Positions 60,734 through 64,000 of a stretch of DNA of 64,000 nt are shown here, piece by piece (the stretch's first letter is position 1; each line of letters opens with the position of its first letter). The DNA lies in assembly GCF_036417845.1 (NCBI RefSeq), contig NC_089981.1, positions 75,991,268 to 76,055,267 of the forward strand, read 5' to 3'. The translations under genes and the position numbers were made by a program. Source of the DNA: Apteryx mantelli (Eukaryota > Chordata > Aves > Apterygiformes > Apterygidae). The notes beneath the pieces were generated by a model that saw nothing but the letters and a program-made list of their open reading frames with translations, had not been told where the DNA came from and did not search any database.

Positions 60734-63700
60734 CTACAGACAAACAATATTACAAAAGCATTATGCTCCTCAAACAGTTAACAGTGTCCTCAACAACGTC
60801 ATTAACCAGTATTTTAATTGGCAGGATTCTTAAAGCCTTGAGATTCAGAGCATTACAAAGATGAGCATGAAGCCAAGTTTGGCCCCTTCAACCTCCTCCC
60901 CTTTCCCTGCGGGGACATGTCTCTCTCCACCACCTGCATGGTGTGACTAGCGCCAAAAGAGCGGGGCACCATGGCACCATCTGCATGGCTCCAATCAGCC
61001 ATGAACTTTGAGATCTTAAAGACACAGTTTCACTCACCTTTGCCCCAAAACCGCTTTCAACCCCTTTAGTTTCTCAGAGGAACCCCTCCAAAGCCCATGA
61101 TGACAGTGACTGAGAGAGAGGGGCTGTCATCATGGAGGCCAGCACCCAGCAAGCCCAATGCGATTCCCTGCTCCCACCGGCTCCCTTTCGGGGCTGTATC
61201 AGCCAGGCTGGGCAGGGGTGGGGGGTTGAATAACATTGCTACACCCCAGGCCCCTGAGCACTGACTGCAGTCCTCTGAAGGCTCCTTTCCCAACAACCTG
61301 CATGCCTTGGTGAAGCTGGGTCACAGTCACTTTGTGCCATAGATGTCCTCTTAAAAATGGAGATAATCACCTTGACTCTCCAAGCTTTACTTTAACCTGC
61401 CAGACAGTGTTGTTTGCACAGCACAGGGCATTGCCCTTAGCAGTGCTCTGCGAGGTGCAGCGTCACACCGTTTTTGTACCATCGCCAGCGATGGAAACCA
61501 GCCTCGTTACAACCATTGCCCCCAGCATGGAGGCAGTCTGCCATGCTTCTTCCCATGGAGCCCCTGCCCTGTACATAGAAGGGAATATGTGATCCTTGGC
61601 CAGGGGCCAATATGCAAGTGTATCCACACAGACCCCTAAAATTTACCAGCTGTTAAACGAGATCAACTGGTACAAATGCGGATGAATGCTGCACATACCC
61701 ACTGACATCCTTGGGCCAGGCCTGTCTTGTCCTACACAAGCAACTCCATTTTATTGTCTTTCCTCTTAGGACTGGCTGCATTGTGACATACAATGGGACC
61801 ACGCAGGTGCCTGCAGCACTCTACCCACATGAAGTTTTGGGTGAGTGAGGTCTTAGCTTTCCTTTATCTCCTGTTTGGGACTATGAAGCTTTTCCACAAC
61901 AATAACGTGAGGAAAGCACTGCAAAAACAGGAAATGTGGCTGTAAAAGAATAGAAATGGGACTGCAAGAGTCAGGCAAGGGGGAAGGGCAGGATTTGAGA
62001 CTCTCTACTGAATTTTTGATAGGCAGCTACCAGGGTCATCTGCCTCAGCTGTTTCACCAGGAGCCCATGGGACCCAGCACTAAAAACATGCTCAGTTGGC
62101 TTTGCTGGGCTCTCATGGTTGATCCAAACAGTCCAAGATTCAGGATATTTGTAAGGAGCTTGGGTTCATGGCTCTCCAGACATTTAAAAGTTAACCCAGT
62201 TTACAGCAGCCAAAGCATGCAAGAAAGCTCAGCTCCACTCTCAGGTTTGGGAGGTCACGCCAGCTCACTGGGCATTTCCCAGCATGGGGGGGCTACCAGA
62301 TGGGCTAGAACCAGGTTTCCTTGCAGGAACAGAGCAGTTATGGCTCCAGCATTGAAACCACAGGTCTGACAAGTCCAGTGCTAATGCTCATGGAGCTCAC
62401 GTACTCCACATGGTCGGGTCTGGGGACACATTTGCAGGTTTGCCTTAGGAAGACGAGCAAATCTGCTGTGAAAGAATCCCAGTCCACTTCACAAAAAATA
62501 ATGGAAGCATCCTGCCTGTCACTTACTAAACTAGATTTTGAGTTGACAATGGTTGGAAAGGGTGTTGTTTCTTTTCTTTTAAGGAAAAAAATGATTTTTA
62601 ATCTTTTTTTTTTTCAGATAACACTTAGGGATATCTTCCCCAAGCTATGATCCCCAGGCCATGAATGGCTGGCAAGAAAACTGCACACGGCTCAGGAAAC
62701 AACTGTTTCAACAGCCATACACAACAACGGTGCTGTACAACTGCTGTGCACACCCCCATGCTTCCCAGCACCTGACGCCTCCGCACCAGCACTTGGAGTA
62801 GGCTCAGCTGGGCGCCAGTCCTGGCTGCCGGCACAGCTGGAGCAACAGGCAGCTCCCAGCTGTGCTGCCGCAGAACAGAGCCCATGGGAGGTACCGCGTG
62901 TGTTTTCTAAAAGTGATTGGGTGGTCCTTTGATGAAAGAGGTTGAGGCTGGCTGAGGGGCAGTTTAAAACGCGGTGGTATTAAAGGCAGCCTTCACTTCC
63001 AGTTGGAAACATGCTGATCCACAGAAATATCCCCTCATGCACATTCCAAAAGTCTTCTCATGCATTCAAATAGCTTCTCCAGACAAGCATGTTGCATGAG
63101 GCAGGCATATCACAGTGCAGGACTGCATCGAGATTGCACTGGTACATTTGCGCTGACCTACATAACTCACCCAGGCCTTTGGCACTGATGAAAAATGTGG
63201 TCATCTCAGTGTACAGGGTGAAAGATCCTGAAATCATCCAATGCCATCAAATAGTGCATTGTGTCTTACTCACCATGTGTCGGATATATCCGCACACATA
63301 CAAAGCTCTACAGCAGGTCTATTTGCATGCATAAATATTTGTATATCTACTAAGAAACTACAGACCTGGATGCAGGGATGGGTTTCACTCTTTGCTGAGG
63401 CATACAGCATTGACTGCTCTAAGAAATGGGATACTAGACTAGATTATCTGTTGGTCTGCTTCAGCACAGCAGTCTTGCTGTATTCTGACTGCTTAACTTA
63501 CAAAAATAGGTCATTCTCCTAGGGCTCTTAACCTACTTATAAAATGCACTAGCTAGTTTAACCAACATATCTGGGACCAATCTTTATACAAATAAGAATA
63601 TCCACATCCTTTTTATGGGAAGAGGAAGGGCAAGAGAGATGCAAAAAACATGTAGGAGCTGACAAAGAGAACATCTATTTTTCTCTAAAGAGGAGGGAAT

Positions 63701-64000
63701 TAATTATTGATCCAGCTGGACTCACACATCGAACTTGCTTGTCTGGAGTCAGTATGCCTCCGATGCTCGGCTGCAAGAGCAACTGCCTGCACAATCAGAC
63801 CTCAGCGCAGCGCACCAGGAATGTCTGTCGAGCAGCTAAGCACTGGCTGTGTCTACAGGGCAAGTGTCAAGGACAACTGTGGCTTAGATTAGTTAAAGAT
63901 CACATCAGCTCCAGCGTCTGCTTCCACCAGCCATCAATCTTGCAGGCAGAAGAGTCTCAGAGGAGAAAAATAAAAATGTTTTTCTATGATTTCCACTTAA
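60734..64000 (-). other. CCDC85C intron to the right edge, nothing else recognised
   Basis: Moderately GC-richer than the rest of the window. ORFs at 61,956-62,369 and 62,625-62,885 were examined and have no recognisable product or flanking splice logic. Upstream CCDC85C exons were not found here and are presumed to lie beyond 64,000. Confidence 0.55.

Noticed and set aside
61956..62369. 137-codon plus-strand ORF in the CCDC85C intron
   Set aside because: No family similarity; the region is slightly GC-richer, which favours chance ORFs.

Overview
The window is ordinary vertebrate nuclear DNA, most likely from a bird. It has AT-rich introns with a single CpG island, sparse interspersed repeats dominated by CR1-type LINEs, no Alu- or B1-like SINEs, and proteins very close to mammalian orthologs. 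A turtle or crocodilian cannot be excluded from sequence alone. I recognise three genes, in the order SETD3 (minus), CCNK (plus), CCDC85C (minus). As I recall, human 14q32 has the same order and orientations.

Left part (1-35,070): the 5' half of SETD3 on the minus strand. Five coding exons (1319-1575, 2080-2152, 3213-3361, 6728-6820, 8484-8593) encode residues 1-225 of the actin-histidine N-methyltransferase; the remainder lies off the left edge. A very long first intron (8594-35,068) joins these to a non-coding first exon in the CpG island. This intron carries two 5'-truncated 2-kb CR1 LINEs, simple repeats and faint older LINE relics. A third CR1 fragment at about 786-1095 contains what reads as a 28-bp micro-inversion.

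Centre (34,440-35,950): a CpG island that acts as a divergent SETD3/CCNK promoter, with six CCAAT/ATTGG boxes within 304 bp and a YY1-type site on the CCNK side.

CCNK (35.6-54.9 kb, plus): ten coding exons join in frame to a complete 587-residue cyclin K, including two cyclin boxes, a short polyglutamine tract and a proline-rich tail. The first coding intron (37,334-38,354) has textbook U12-type (minor spliceosome) signals at both ends. Another intron contains a 160-bp direct duplication, and another a degraded 1.9-kb ancient CR1-like LINE.

Right part (55.0-64.0 kb, minus): the 3' end of CCDC85C, with a probable 3.7-kb 3'UTR and the last two coding exons. Its apparent poly(A) signals lie only about 115-145 bp from the CCNK poly(A) signal, so the two genes converge almost tail to tail.

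I found no previously undescribed multi-gene system. The items most worth checking are the U12 intron, the micro-inversion, the intronic duplication, an unexplained exon-like pair at 36.4-36.8 kb upstream of the CCNK start, and the compact convergent 3' ends.
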